Assembly (NCBI RefSeq): GCF_019969725.1
Contig: NZ_JAHXYW010000017.1
Span: 18,019-82,018, forward strand
From: Neobacillus bataviensis
GTDB lineage: Bacteria; Bacillota; Bacilli; Bacillales_B; DSM-18226
Direction of reading: 5' to 3'
DNA: 64,000 nt
Each line of letters starts with the position of its first letter. Within the stretch, counting starts at the first letter, position 1. Under the pieces are notes generated by a model. The model saw only the letters and a list, made by a program, of their open reading frames with translations. It was not told where the DNA came from and ran no database searches. A program made the position numbers and the translations under genes. This document shows, piece by piece, positions 15,714 through 24,721 of the stretch.

Positions 15714-18131
15714 TTAGTTTGCTACAATATTAACTAGTTTGCCCGGAACCGTAATAACTTTACGAATTGTTTTTCCTTCGATTTGTTCCTTCACTCGGTC
15801 ATCATCCATGGCAATCCCTTCTAATGCCTCTTTACTTGCATCAGTTGGCACCATAAGCTTTGTTTTTACCTTACCGTTGACTTGGATGACAATTTCAACT
15901 TCCTCATCCACTAGCTTAGCTTCATCATATGCTGGCCAGGCTTCGTAGGAAATCGTGCCGCTGCGGCCTAGTTTTTCCCATAGCTCTTCAGCAATATGCG
16001 GACTAACCGGTGCAAGCATTTTGACGAATCCTTCAACGTAATTTTTAGGTAGAACTGTTGATTTATAGGCTTCATTGATGAATACCATCATTTGTGAAAT
16101 GGCGGTATTAAATCTTAATCCTTCATAATCTTCAGTAACCTTTTTCACTGTTTGATGGTAGACCTTTTCTAAATTCGATGCTTCTATATCCTGCTGAATT
16201 TTTGGACTTAACTCCCCATTTTCCTCTACGAATAATCGCCAGATTCGATCTAGGAAGCGGCGGGAACCGTCCAAGCCGTTTGTCGACCAAGCAATCGATG
16301 CATCAAGCGGTCCCATAAACATTTCATATAAGCGAAGTGTATCTGCACCGTGACTATCGATGATATCATCCGGATTAACAACATTTCCTTTTGATTTACT
16401 CATTTTTTCATTGCCTTCGCCTAAGATCATTCCTTGGTTGAATAACTTTTGGAATGGCTCTTTTGTAGGAACCACACCGATATCATACAAGAATTTATGC
16501 CAGAAGCGGGCATATAACAAGTGAAGAACGGCGTGTTCAGCTCCGCCAATGTAAATATCAACCGGTAACCAATGATTGAGTTTTTCTGGTGAAGCTAGGG
16601 CCTCACTATTTTTTGGATCAATATAACGTAAATAGTACCAGCAGCTGCCAGCCCATTGTGGCATTGTATTGGTTTCACGGCGGCCTTTCTTACCTGTTTC
16701 CGGATCGACTACATTTACCCATTCAGCAATATTGGCAAGAGGTGATTCACCTGTTCCTGATGGTTTGATATCTTTCGTTTTTGGTAACATCAATGGAAGC
16801 TGGTCTTCCGGTACGGCTGTCATCGTGCCATCTTCCCAATGAATAATTGGAATCGGCTCGCCCCAGTAGCGCTGACGGCTAAATAACCAATCGCGCAGGC
16901 GGTACGTTACCTTTTTCGTACCGATACCTTTTTCTTCTAACCAGGCAATCATTTTAGAAATCGCTTCTTCTTTATTTAAACCATTTAAGAAGTCAGAGTT
17001 GATGTGTTCACCATCGCCGGTATAAGCTTCTTTATCAATATCGCCGCCTGCTACAACCGCTTTAATTGGCAGCCCAAATTCTTTAGCAAATTCATAGTCG
17101 CGCTCATCGTGTGCTGGTACCGCCATAATGGCACCTGTTCCGTAGCTGACTAATACATAATCAGCAATCCAGATTGGCATTTTTTCGCCATTTGCTGGAT
17201 TGATTGCGTAAGTACCCGTAAAAACACCTGTTTTCTCTTTCGCAAGGTCTGTACGCTCAAGGTCGCTTTTTAACTTTACCTTATCTAAGTAGGCGTCAAC
17301 TGCTGAGCGCTGCTCAGAGGTGGTAATTTTATCTACAAAAGCATGCTCAGGAGCAAGCACCGCATAGGTAGCACCAAAAAGTGTATCCGGACGAGTTGTA
17401 AATACAGTGAAGGTTTCCTCGTGCCCATCAATGGAGAAAGTAACTTCGGCACCTTCAGAGCGGCCAATCCAATTGCGCTGCATTTCTTTCAAGCTTTCCG
17501 GCCAATCAAGTTCTTCAAGGTCTTCAAGTAAACGATCGCCGTATGCTGTAATTTTAAGCATCCACTGCTTCATTGGACGACGTTCAACAGGGTGTCCGCC
17601 GCGTTCACTTTTGCCATCGATGACTTCTTCATTGGCAAGTACGGTACCTAATGCCGGGCACCAGTTCACCGCTACTTCATCGATGTAAGCAAGTCCCTTT
17701 TCCCAAAGCTTTAAGAAAATCCATTGTGTCCATTTATAATATTCAGGGTCCGTTGTATTTACTTCACGATCCCAATCGTATGAGAAACCTAGTGCTTTAA
17801 TTTGTCTGCGGAAGGTATTGATATTTTGCTCGGTAAATTCTGCCGGGTCGTTTCCAGTATCTAGGGCATATTGCTCTGCCGGAAGGCCGAATGCGTCCCA
17901 GCCCATTGGGTGAAGAACGTTGTACCCTTGCATCCGCTTCATTCGTGAAAGAATGTCGGTTGCTGTATAGCCTTCTGGATGACCCACATGAAGGCCGGCT
18001 CCTGATGGATATGGAAACATATCTAAAGCGTAAAATTTCCGCTTATCATATTCTTCGCTTGTTTTAAAGGTTTTTTCTTCTTCCCATTTCTTTTGCCACT
18101 TCTTTTCGATTTGCTGATGATCGAAACTCAT
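15714..18131 (-). CDS. leuS: Leucyl-tRNA synthetase
   Basis: An 805-residue class I synthetase charging tRNA-Leu. The ATP-binding HIGH motif appears as [20 protein letters not shown] (HVGH), the KMSKS loop as EKMSKSKGN, and the editing CP1 domain carries [15 protein letters not shown] with the threonine-rich peptide and [19 protein letters not shown]. The length matches bacterial LeuRS. It is controlled by a leucine-type T-box leader located upstream, and an interspersed repeat sits between that leader's terminator and the AAGGAGG site of the gene. Confidence 0.98.
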   Translation of the reverse strand: MSFDHQQIEKKWQKKWEEEKTFKTSEEYDKRKFYALDMFPYPSGAGLHVGHPEGYTATDILSRMKRMQGYNVLHPMGWDAFGLPAEQYALDTGNDPAEFTEQNINTFRRQIKALGFSYDWDREVNTTDPEYYKWTQWIFLKLWEKGLAYIDEVAVNWCPALGTVLANEEVIDGKSERGGHPVERRPMKQWMLKITAYGDRLLEDLEELDWPESLKEMQRNWIGRSEGAEVTFSIDGHEETFTVFTTRPDTLFGATYAVLAPEHAFVDKITTSEQRSAVDAYLDKVKLKSDLERTDLAKEKTGVFTGTYAINPANGEKMPIWIADYVLVSYGTGAIMAVPAHDERDYEFAKEFGLPIKAVVAGGDIDKEAYTGDGEHINSDFLNGLNKEEAISKMIAWLEEKGIGTKKVTYRLRDWLFSRQRYWGEPIPIIHWEDGTMTAVPEDQLPLMLPKTKDIKPSGTGESPLANIAEWVNVVDPETGKKGRRETNTMPQWAGSCWYYLRYIDPKNSEALASPEKLNHWLPVDIYIGGAEHAVLHLLYARFWHKFLYDIGVVPTKEPFQKLFNQGMILGEGNEKMSKSKGNVVNPDDIIDSHGADTLRLYEMFMGPLDASIAWSTNGLDGSRRFLDRIWRLFVEENGELSPKIQQDIEASNLEKVYHQTVKKVTEDYEGLRFNTAISQMMVFINEAYKSTVLPKNYVEGFVKMLAPVSPHIAEELWEKLGRSGTISYEAWPAYDEAKLVDEEVEIVIQVNGKVKTKLMVPTDASKEALEGIAMDDDRVKEQIEGKTIRKVITVPGKLVNIVAN

Positions 18132-18151
18132 TGTCTGTTCCTCCTTAAAGT

Positions 18152-18271
18152 AAAAGCGGAAGCGCCTTAACCAGCCCCGACAAGCATAAGACGAGCCGGC
18201 GGGAAGGTTGCTTTTTAACCTTCTCGACGGATTGGCTTAGACCAAAGAGGGGCTAGGCGCTGTAGCTGGAT
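18152..18271. repeat. Interspersed Bacillus-type repeat, long copy in the leuS leader
   Basis: About 120 bp with the same ends as the copy at 13108 (AAGCGCCTTAACCAGCCCCGA at the left, GGGGCTAGGCGCTGTAGCTGG at the right) and an internal hairpin GGAAGGTTG / CAACCTTC-like stem in the middle. It occupies nearly all of the space between the T-box terminator and the leuS ribosome binding site. Confidence 0.75.
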
Positions 18272-18281
18272 AAAAAAATAA

Positions 18282-18535
18282 AAAAACCTCTCATCCCAAA
18301 AAGGGACGAGAGGATTGTATATGTATCTTCCCGCGGTACCACCCACATTAGTGTTTAAAACACTCGCTTCATTATCCTTAACGCGGTAAACGGCAAACAT
18401 TACTTTAGATTCATGCTTGCGACTCATAGGCGAGTTCATGATGTACCCGGTTGACTTTCACCAGCCGTCAACTCTCTAAATGCGGATAGGGACCATTACT
18501 ACTCCTAATCACTGTTTTTTCAATATAAAAGTATT
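18282..18535 (-). promoter_or_regulatory. T-box leucine riboswitch of leuS
   Basis: A tRNA-sensing leader. On the minus strand the diagnostic T-box GGGTGGTACCGCGGG (18330-18344) is followed by a strong terminator with arms at 18287-18297 and 18303-18313 and a seven-T tail. Upstream, stem I is recognisable, with an AGAGAGTTGACGG region, and a candidate specifier CTC (Leu) within ATGAACTCGCC. Uncharged tRNA-Leu would pair with the T-box, favour the antiterminator and allow leuS transcription. Confidence 0.93.
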
Positions 18536-18541
18536 ACGGTT

Positions 18542-18570
18542 ATTGTATTAAATTTCCCAACAATTTGCAA
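18542..18570 (-). promoter_or_regulatory. Sigma-A promoter of the leuS T-box
   Basis: Minus-strand TTGCAA (18565-18570), 17 bases, TACAAT (18542-18547), placing the start a few bases before the T-box stem I. Confidence 0.65.
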
Positions 18571-18630
18571 GTAACCCCGCTGCCTAATTTCATAATGGAC
18601 AACAAATTTCTCTTTTAAACCTCAAAACCT

Positions 18631-18690
18631 TTTGTCCACCCCACGTGGACAAATCATTGGATTTGTCCACGGACGGTGCCTGACACCCTT
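18631..18690. repeat. GTGGACAA / GGTGTCAGGCACC repeat overlapping the MFS gene end
   Basis: Three copies of an eight- to nine-base TTTGTCCAC word: an inverted pair (18631-18639 and 18645-18653) and a direct copy at 18662, which runs into GGACGGTGCCTGACACC. The latter contains a GGTG/CACC dyad. Similar words are interspersed in other Bacillaceae genomes (general knowledge). The direct copy supplies the last codons of the MFS transporter. Confidence 0.55.
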
Positions 18691-19841
18691 AAATTTCGGT
18701 CGTATAAAAGGGTCGTGACGATTGCAATGAGGAATAATCCAATTAAAACGGTAAATAAGGCTGACATGCTATATAAATCTACAAGCATGCCTCCTAACAG
18801 CGGGCCAATCATTCTGCCTCCGGTTGCGGTGCTATTGACGATTCCCTGGTAAAAGCCTTCCCTGCCCTTTGGTGCCAAACTGAAGGCAACTGTCGGGACT
18901 GCGGGCCAGATGAACATTTCCCCAATTGTTAAGATTATCATAGCGACTAGAAATTCTGAAAAGGCGCTGGCATTCCCTGCTACAATAAATGAGATAATAA
19001 AAATTCCAATTCCAATCAGTATTTGAAGCTTTAATGATGAAGAAAGAAATTTCAACACCCCATTTAAAAGAGGTTGACCTAGAACAATAATCGCTCCATT
19101 AATTGTCCATAAAAAACTGTATTGCGTTAAGGTTATATTGATTTCCTGCGTATAGGAAGCGATCGTGGTAGTCCACTGAACATATGCTACCCAGCATAGT
19201 AAATAACCTAAGCAAAGAATCATTAATGCCTGAAGATTTGCCTTGGATTTTATTCCTTTTTCCGCTTCTGCTTTATTTTCTTGTTTCCCCGAATCTACTA
19301 AAATGCTTTTATACCCGAAAACGGCAATAAGCAGGAAGATCACATACATAACCATATTGGCAAGAAAAATGAGCTGAAATGAGTAATCTGCCACTAGTCC
19401 CCCTAGTGCAGCACCTACTGCTACACCAAGATTTTGCGCGACATAAAGGGCATTAAATGCCTTTCTTCCGCCTTCTTTCCATACTGAGCCAGCCATCGCA
19501 TACATAGAGGGAAAAATAATTCCTGTTCCAAAGCCTACAATCGTTAGAAAAACAACATATTCCGGCCAGCCATGCCAAAAGGTTAATCCGACAAGGGCTG
19601 CAAGGGAAATAAAGATTCCTAGAAGAATAGATTTATAGCCGCCTATTTTATCAAATAAATGGCCGCCGTATAAATTTCCGATGACATTTGCCCCTGCATT
19701 CAACATCAGAACAATTCCAGCAACCGATAAGGATTTTCCTAAATGATCGTGAATATAGATGGTATTTAAAGGCCATAAAAAAGAAGAGCCGATTACATTC
19801 ACTGCCATCCCGATAATTAAAAGCCATAAGGCACGTGGCAT
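18654..19841 (-). CDS. MFS transporter (YttB-like)
   Basis: A 395-residue major facilitator with twelve predicted helices. The N-terminal half carries the motif-A-like GGHLFDKIGGYKSILLG between TM2 and TM3. It resembles B. subtilis YttB, which lies near leuS there as well. The substrate is unknown; drug or metabolite export is typical of the group. AAAGGAG sets ATG 19841. The final residues RVSGTVRGQIQ are encoded by an interspersed repeat, so the original C-terminus has probably been replaced by a few residues. Confidence 0.82.
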   Translation of the reverse strand: MPRALWLLIIGMAVNVIGSSFLWPLNTIYIHDHLGKSLSVAGIVLMLNAGANVIGNLYGGHLFDKIGGYKSILLGIFISLAALVGLTFWHGWPEYVVFLTIVGFGTGIIFPSMYAMAGSVWKEGGRKAFNALYVAQNLGVAVGAALGGLVADYSFQLIFLANMVMYVIFLLIAVFGYKSILVDSGKQENKAEAEKGIKSKANLQALMILCLGYLLCWVAYVQWTTTIASYTQEINITLTQYSFLWTINGAIIVLGQPLLNGVLKFLSSSLKLQILIGIGIFIISFIVAGNASAFSEFLVAMIILTIGEMFIWPAVPTVAFSLAPKGREGFYQGIVNSTATGGRMIGPLLGGMLVDLYSMSALFTVLIGLFLIAIVTTLLYDRNLRVSGTVRGQIQ

Positions 19842-19964
19842 GAAAATACGCTCCTTTATCATAAAATTATTTCGATATCCTTGGTAATTTTAGACCTTTT
19901 TCATTTTCAATGCAATCATTTTCTTCATTGACACCTTGCCACAATTTTGACAAAATAACACAAG

Positions 19965-19997
19965 AAAACACTGCTTCTAAAAAAGAAACAGTGTTTT
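19965..19997 (-). terminator. Terminator of nrfHA
   Basis: Stem AAAACACTG / CAGTGTTTT with extra TTC/GAA pairing, followed on the minus strand by TTTTCTTG. It lies about 85 bases after the nrfA stop. Confidence 0.7.
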
Positions 19998-20081
19998 AAG
20001 TGGTCAAATTATTCTCAGGCTCTTTCCAATACCATCCTTATTCCTTCTTGGCGGGACGAATTAGAGATATAGGGAAAGGGT

Positions 20082-21536
20082 CTATTTTTTTACAGGAACT
20101 GCCGGCACTAATGGTGCTTGAGCAGGGAAGTAGCTGTTTACAGCCATGTCTTTTTTCTTTTCATTCACTTTTTCTTCCAGTACTGCTTTTTTCACTTTTT
20201 CAATTTCCTTATCAAGCTCATCCATATTGACGCCTTTTTTCACTAGTTCTTCCGTCGCTAAGCGGATTGCTTTGTTGGACTGCTCAATTGAAATCCTTAG
20301 CGAATCCATTGAACCTTGCGGGTTGTGGAAGCCGGCAGAGTTTTCAGCAGCAACAATATCCCAGTACCATTGCCCCTGGCGTACATATTCCTGAGCTTGT
20401 TTTATTATATCCTTGTTTACACCAGACGTAATCATTTTGTTTACATAATAGTGTGATGTGGTTGAAACCTCTTGGGCTTCATGTAAGGCACTTACGTTTG
20501 CTTCTTGAATTTCAAGAACGCGGTCTTTTAGTTTGTCCAAATCACGGTCACCGTGGCACTGGCCGCATGAGGTTTGCATGGTTTTAAGTGGTGATGTCCA
20601 CCAGTGTGAGGTGATTTTTCTTTTTCCATCTACACGCTCATATGGCATATGACAATCAGCGCAGGATACATTTGCTTTTCCGTGTGTTCCTGACATATGG
20701 GTTTCATACTCAGGATGCTGCGATTTTAACATTGGTGTTCCGGAAATATTGCTAATCCAATCTTTTTCAAACCCATTCTGTTTGGCAATCGTATTATAGT
20801 ATTCATACATGTCCTCTGGCTTGAAGCCCTTCGTCCATGGGAAAGTAACTTCACTGTTTTTTGCAGAAAAATAATACTCAACATGGCACTGACCACATAC
20901 GTAGCTGCGCATTTCATTCTTCGTTGGATTGGAAACATCAACACCCTGTGCTTTCAGTGCTTTAAAGAAGCTTGGCCGCGTTACACGTAAATCCATTGTT
21001 TTGGGATCATGGCAATCAGAACAGCCAATTGGCGAGTGACCCATGGCCTCCCCTTTTGGCCAAATCTCCTTGTTAAAATTTGCTCCCCAATAGTGTTCAC
21101 CCATTTCTTCAATCATTTTTGGCACTGCTGTAGATTTACATGTATAACAAGATCCAACTGATTTATCGGTAATCCGTTTAATGCTGCGAATATCTTCTAG
21201 GGCATAAGTATGGCCGCGTTCTTCATTGTACTCCGTTGCAAATCCATATCCGTTAAATAGAATTGGCAGGAGCGGTTCTTTATCTGCTTCATATTTACTA
21301 CGTTTTTCAGAGCCCCCGTAGGCAGTGTCCTCCATTTTTTCATTTTTCTTATAGCTGTTATATTGCAGCGGAAATAATTTTTTAAACGCTTCATTGCTGA
21401 TTTCGTCCTCAGTTAGGCCCGTTGTTCTTTGACCTGCTGCAGAGGCTGTTTTCTCACCGGAATCATGACCACACCCGGATATGATTAATACCATTGCAGC
21501 CAGGAAAAGATATGCCCCAAATCTTAACCTTCCCAT
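20082..21536 (-). CDS. nrfA: Cytochrome c nitrite reductase NrfA (ammonia-forming)
   Basis: A 484-residue pentaheme enzyme reducing nitrite to ammonium with six electrons. The N-terminus is a lipoprotein signal (MVLIISGCGHD), so it is anchored on the outer membrane face. Five heme motifs are visible: the catalytic CYTCK (lysine-ligated), then CSDCH, CGQCH, CADCH and CGQCH. The Gln/Lys and Arg region around RVTRPSFFKAL and the SHWWTSPLK segment flank the active site. It is downstream of nrfH with two bases between stop and start. Together they perform dissimilatory nitrite reduction to ammonium. Confidence 0.96.
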   Translation of the reverse strand: MGRLRFGAYLFLAAMVLIISGCGHDSGEKTASAAGQRTTGLTEDEISNEAFKKLFPLQYNSYKKNEKMEDTAYGGSEKRSKYEADKEPLLPILFNGYGFATEYNEERGHTYALEDIRSIKRITDKSVGSCYTCKSTAVPKMIEEMGEHYWGANFNKEIWPKGEAMGHSPIGCSDCHDPKTMDLRVTRPSFFKALKAQGVDVSNPTKNEMRSYVCGQCHVEYYFSAKNSEVTFPWTKGFKPEDMYEYYNTIAKQNGFEKDWISNISGTPMLKSQHPEYETHMSGTHGKANVSCADCHMPYERVDGKRKITSHWWTSPLKTMQTSCGQCHGDRDLDKLKDRVLEIQEANVSALHEAQEVSTTSHYYVNKMITSGVNKDIIKQAQEYVRQGQWYWDIVAAENSAGFHNPQGSMDSLRISIEQSNKAIRLATEELVKKGVNMDELDKEIEKVKKAVLEEKVNEKKKDMAVNSYFPAQAPLVPAVPVKK

Positions 21537-21538
21537 TT

Positions 21539-22051
21539 TTAAAATCCTCCCTTTTTCTCTAATAACTCTCCTGATTTAGGCGGCTCTTTATAATGATCAT
21601 CCTTAAAGCCTTTTCCATGCGGTACAGTTTTGTGACAGGAAACACAGCTATCTTTAGCATCATGCGATACATTCGTAATCGTACTTTTGTGGCAGGAAAT
21701 ACAGTTTTCATTAATGACTTTCATTGTTCTGTCCGTCGCATGAATGACGTCTGGAATATCGTCTGTGCCTAAGGAGTTGAAGTACACATGTGTCATCCCA
21801 GCCCGACCCTTGAAAAATAGCTTTTTTGCTATATTCTCGTGGGGAAGATGGCAGTCATTGCAGGACAATTTCGCGTGAGTTGAGTCCATGAATGAAGTAT
21901 AAACTGATTGCATCGTGTGACAGTTTTGACAAAAGCCCGGTGAATCTGTATAGGCCATGGTTTTTACAGTTACCAGTGATAAAAATACTCCGCCTAACAG
22001 AGCCATAACAACTAAGAGCTTTTTGTCAATTTTAAGAAGTTTTTTAATCAT
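21539..22051 (-). CDS. nrfH: NrfH quinol dehydrogenase, tetraheme cytochrome c
   Basis: A 170-residue NapC/NirT-family protein. One N-terminal membrane anchor (LLVVMALLGGVFLSLVTVKT) is followed by four c-heme sites: CQNCH, CNDCH, CISCH and CVSCH. It takes electrons from menaquinol and delivers them to NrfA. GGGAGGTGAAGAG sets ATG 22051; an earlier ATG at 22066 lies inside that site. The upstream region has two Fnr-type palindromes, consistent with anaerobic expression. The menaquinone genes in this same window provide its electron donor. Confidence 0.95.
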   Translation of the reverse strand: MIKKLLKIDKKLLVVMALLGGVFLSLVTVKTMAYTDSPGFCQNCHTMQSVYTSFMDSTHAKLSCNDCHLPHENIAKKLFFKGRAGMTHVYFNSLGTDDIPDVIHATDRTMKVINENCISCHKSTITNVSHDAKDSCVSCHKTVPHGKGFKDDHYKEPPKSGELLEKKGGF

Positions 22052-22161
22052 CTCTTCACCTCCCATAAAGATCTTTTTCTCTTTTTATTGTTAAAGTACC
22101 TAAGTACCTTAATCCAAATTTGATAACGAAAACTGTGAGCGGTTAATAGATGTGAAAAATT

Positions 22162-22177
22162 TGTGAACAGATTCACA
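22162..22177 (-). promoter_or_regulatory. Fnr-type binding site, proximal to nrfH
   Basis: TGTGA-ACAGAT-TCACA, a perfect match to the TGTGA-N6-TCACA inverted repeat used by the Bacillus Fnr/CRP-family regulator. Its centre lies about 118 bases before the nrfH ATG. Confidence 0.75.
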
Positions 22178-22292
22178 TAAAAACTTTATAAAAGATGCTA
22201 GTAAACAAACGTTTATCTAGCAAAAAATGGATGTTCTGGAAACAATTTTGTCATCCAATATCTTATTTAAACCATTAAAAAATATCTCAATC

Positions 22293-22308
22293 TGTGACGT
22301 CCGTCACA
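22293..22308 (-). promoter_or_regulatory. Fnr-type binding site, distal to nrfH
   Basis: TGTGA-CGTCCG-TCACA, again a perfect inverted repeat (the spacer itself contains CG/CG symmetry). Its centre is 131 bp from the proximal site, about 12.5 helical turns. Confidence 0.7.
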
Positions 22309-22432
22309 CATTAAATTGGAGATGTTTCAAAAATGTGAACAGGGTTTTTATCCTATTTTGAAGGTGTTTTTAATGAGAAATTGATATCACAAGTGATTTT
22401 TAGCACTTTTGAAAGCGATTTAGATGCAGAAA

Positions 22433-22473
22433 AAAAAGACCCCTCTAAGAAAAAAAATGAGGGATCTTGCATT
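22433..22473 (-). terminator. Terminator of the small spore-type gene
   Basis: Minus-strand stem GATCCCTC / GAGGGGTC with an A/T-rich loop, followed by eight Ts. Confidence 0.75.
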
Positions 22474-22477
22474 TTTA

Positions 22478-22657
22478 TTATGACGATTGGTCTTTTTCTT
22501 GATGCATTTTCGATTTTACGGGCTGGCCGCCTGACTTTTCATATTGTTTTTTAGCTTGCTTCACGACATCAACATCTTGTCCGAATTCAAGGTCTTGATT
22601 ATTGATGCCATTTCGTGTTGTTTGTTCGGGGTTTTGTTGTTTTGAACGTTTTTTCAA
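22478..22657 (-). CDS. Small Gln/Lys-rich protein, possibly gamma-type SASP-like
   Basis: A 59-residue, very polar protein: KKRSKQQNPEQTTRNGINN, then LEFGQDVDVVKQAKKQYEKS and a Lys/Gln-rich tail. The EFGQ-DV-VKQ pattern recalls gamma-type small acid-soluble spore proteins, which serve as amino-acid stores in the spore, but the similarity is short and I am not certain. The start is TTG 22657 with GGGAGGGAG before it, and a terminator lies directly behind. It follows ytzC by 13 bases. Confidence 0.6.
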   Translation of the reverse strand: MKKRSKQQNPEQTTRNGINNQDLEFGQDVDVVKQAKKQYEKSGGQPVKSKMHQEKDQSS

Positions 22658-22670
22658 AAGGCTCCCTCCC

Positions 22671-22934
22671 TTAATGCCCTTGCAGGATCATATTATTTTG
22701 CAGCTGTTGAATTTGCAGCCTCATTCTGTGAAGCTGCTCCCGCTGCTGTGAATTTGCACTGTGGGCCATCTTTGCAATATCCTGGTAGGTTTCTTCAAGC
22801 GTTTGTAAGGCTTTAGTGTAATCGTCGTTATTATAATGCTCTTGTAGGCTGCTATCCTTGTATTGATCTTGGGCATATCGAATAGCATCCTCACATTGCT
22901 GCATTAATGTCTCCATGGATTCACGAGTTGCCAT
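22671..22934 (-). CDS. ytzC: DUF2524 protein YtzC
   Basis: An 87-residue, all-helical coiled-coil protein matching B. subtilis YtzC: MATRESMETLMQQCEDAIRY at the start and SQQREQLHRMRLQIQQLQNN at the end. The function is unknown. AAGGGGGT sets ATG 22934; an open frame extends to 22976 but lacks a site. It is followed closely by the SASP-like gene and divergent from ytqA. Confidence 0.85.
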   Translation of the reverse strand: MATRESMETLMQQCEDAIRYAQDQYKDSSLQEHYNNDDYTKALQTLEETYQDIAKMAHSANSQQREQLHRMRLQIQQLQNNMILQGH

Positions 22935-23167
22935 CTTTAGAACCCCCTTCTTCTCTTTAGAAGCACACTGCTTCATTTCTTATTCTGTTCTCCATTTGCT
23001 TTCCTATGACAATGAACGATTTGATAAATGTTGGGAATTCAACTGTGATAAACGCAATGGATATGCTTTTCGCTTCATGTTAAAATCAAAGTTATGCAAA
23101 CTTTTTTAAACTTGAATGTTGATTTACGCTCCAATCAACATTATTACAAAATAAAGGAGGTTTTCTG

Positions 23168-24118
23168 ATGCTTCAGACTAAACCTTTTCCATATGCGTCT
23201 GATAATAAACGGTATCATACCTGGAATTATCACCTACGAAATCAATTTGGTCATAAGGTATTTAAAGTTGCGTTAGATGGTGGATTTGATTGTCCTAATC
23301 GTGATGGTACGGTCGCCTATGGAGGCTGTACCTTTTGCAGTGCTGCAGGTTCCGGAGATTTTGCAGGGAGCCGTGCCGAGCCTCTTGAAATACAATTCAA
23401 CCAAATTAAAGAAAAAATGCATACAAAATGGAAGGACGGCAAATATATGGCCTACTTCCAGGCCTATACTAATACCCATGCTCCAGTTGAGGTACTGAGA
23501 GAAAAGTTTGAGACAGTGCTAAAGCAGGAAAACGTAGTAGGTCTCTCGATTGCTACCCGTCCCGATTGTCTCCCAGATGATGTAGTCGAATATTTAGCGG
23601 AATTAAACAAACGAACTTATTTATGGGTAGAGTTAGGTCTGCAGACGGTTCATGAGCGGACAGCATTATTAATCAACCGTGCTCATGACTTTCAATGTTA
23701 TGTAGATGGAGTCAATAAGCTAAGGAAGCATGGAATCCGCATCTGCTCGCATCTAATCAATGGTCTGCCGCTCGAAACGTATGACATGATGATGGAAACA
23801 GCTCGGGAGGTTGCCAAATTAGATGTACAGGGAATTAAAATTCACCTGCTTCATCTTTTAAAAGGCACTCCAATGGTGAAACAATATGAAAAGGGCATGC
23901 TCCAGTTTCTTTCGCAAGTGGATTATGTAAATTTAGTATGTGACCAATTAGAAATTTTACCGCCGGAAATGATTGTCCATCGAATTACAGGAGATGGACC
24001 AATTGACTTAATGGTTGGGCCGATGTGGAGCGTCAACAAATGGGAAGTACTAAACTCGATTGATGCGGAACTAAAACGACGGGATAGTTGGCAAGGCAAA
24101 TTTTATCAAGAGGTTTAA
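23168..24118 (+). CDS. ytqA: Radical SAM protein YtqA (TIGR01212 family, MnmL)
   Basis: A 316-residue radical S-adenosylmethionine enzyme. The cluster-binding cysteines are in FDCPNRDGTVAYGGCTFC: an early Cys followed by the CxxC pair, the arrangement of TIGR01212. Later blocks include YFQAYTNTHAP and GLSIATRPDCLPDDV. Recent work links YtqA (MnmL) together with YtqB (MnmM) to alternative synthesis of mnm5s2U at the tRNA wobble position in B. subtilis; that is from memory. AAAGGAGG precedes the ATG, and the methyltransferase follows four bases after the stop. Confidence 0.88.
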   Translation: MLQTKPFPYASDNKRYHTWNYHLRNQFGHKVFKVALDGGFDCPNRDGTVAYGGCTFCSAAGSGDFAGSRAEPLEIQFNQIKEKMHTKWKDGKYMAYFQAYTNTHAPVEVLREKFETVLKQENVVGLSIATRPDCLPDDVVEYLAELNKRTYLWVELGLQTVHERTALLINRAHDFQCYVDGVNKLRKHGIRICSHLINGLPLETYDMMMETAREVAKLDVQGIKIHLLHLLKGTPMVKQYEKGMLQFLSQVDYVNLVCDQLEILPPEMIVHRITGDGPIDLMVGPMWSVNKWEVLNSIDAELKRRDSWQGKFYQEV

Positions 24119-24122
24119 ATCA

Positions 24123-24695
24123 ATGAAAATGGAACGAATTCTTCCGTTTGCAAAAAGCTTACTTAAAAAAGCTGTACAAACCGGCGATGCTGTCGTGGAT
24201 GCTACTTTAGGAAATGGACATGATACGTTATTTTTAGCGGATTTGGTTGGTGAAACTGGTAAGGTGTTTGGATTTGATGTTCAAGAGGAAGCTATCCATA
24301 CCAGTAAAGAACGCCTAAGCGCACACGGAATGTTAGAGCGTGTAACCCTTTTTCATGAAGGTCACGAGCATTTATCAGAAAATATACCACCGGATTACCA
24401 AGGAAAAATTACCGGGGCTATTTTTAACCTTGGTTACCTTCCAGGCGGTGATAAAACAATTGTGACCCAACCAGAGACGACTGTTGCTGCCATTGAGCAA
24501 TTAATGGAGTTGATGGCACCTAAGGGCATCATTGTTCTTGTCATCTATCACGGTCACGAGGAAGGGGCTATTGAACGGGATTCTTTACTTCAATATTGCC
24601 AAGAAATAGACCAAAAAACAGCACACGTCCTCCAATATCAATTCATCAATCAACAAAATAACCCGCCGTTTATTGTTGCAATTGAAAAGAGGTAA
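24123..24695 (+). CDS. mnmM: tRNA nm5s2U methyltransferase MnmM (YtqB)
   Basis: A 190-residue SAM-dependent methyltransferase of the rRNA_methylase (YtqB) family. Motif I is DATLGNGHDTLFLA, followed by GFDVQEEAIHTS (acidic loop, ribose binding) and the family motif FNLGYLPGGDK. B. subtilis YtqB (MnmM) methylates 5-aminomethyl-2-thiouridine at the wobble position of Lys, Glu and Gln tRNAs. It is coupled to ytqA by a four-base gap, with AAGAGG inside the end of ytqA. A strong terminator closes the pair. Confidence 0.9.
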   Translation: MKMERILPFAKSLLKKAVQTGDAVVDATLGNGHDTLFLADLVGETGKVFGFDVQEEAIHTSKERLSAHGMLERVTLFHEGHEHLSENIPPDYQGKITGAIFNLGYLPGGDKTIVTQPETTVAAIEQLMELMAPKGIIVLVIYHGHEEGAIERDSLLQYCQEIDQKTAHVLQYQFINQQNNPPFIVAIEKR

Positions 24696-24721
24696 AAACC
24701 AGGCCACGCCTGGTTTTTTTA
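24694..24721. terminator. Bidirectional terminator after mnmM
   Basis: Stem AAAACCAGGC / GCCTGGTTTT with a CAC loop and a seven-T tail; it faces the convergent ytpB gene. Confidence 0.9.

Noticed and set aside
18215..18439. 74-codon minus-strand frame upstream of leuS
   Set aside because: It lies entirely in the T-box leader and the interspersed repeat.
22400..22420. Possible cre site TTGAAAGCGATTTAGA upstream of nrfH
   Set aside because: The right half lacks the obligatory CA; two mismatches at conserved positions.
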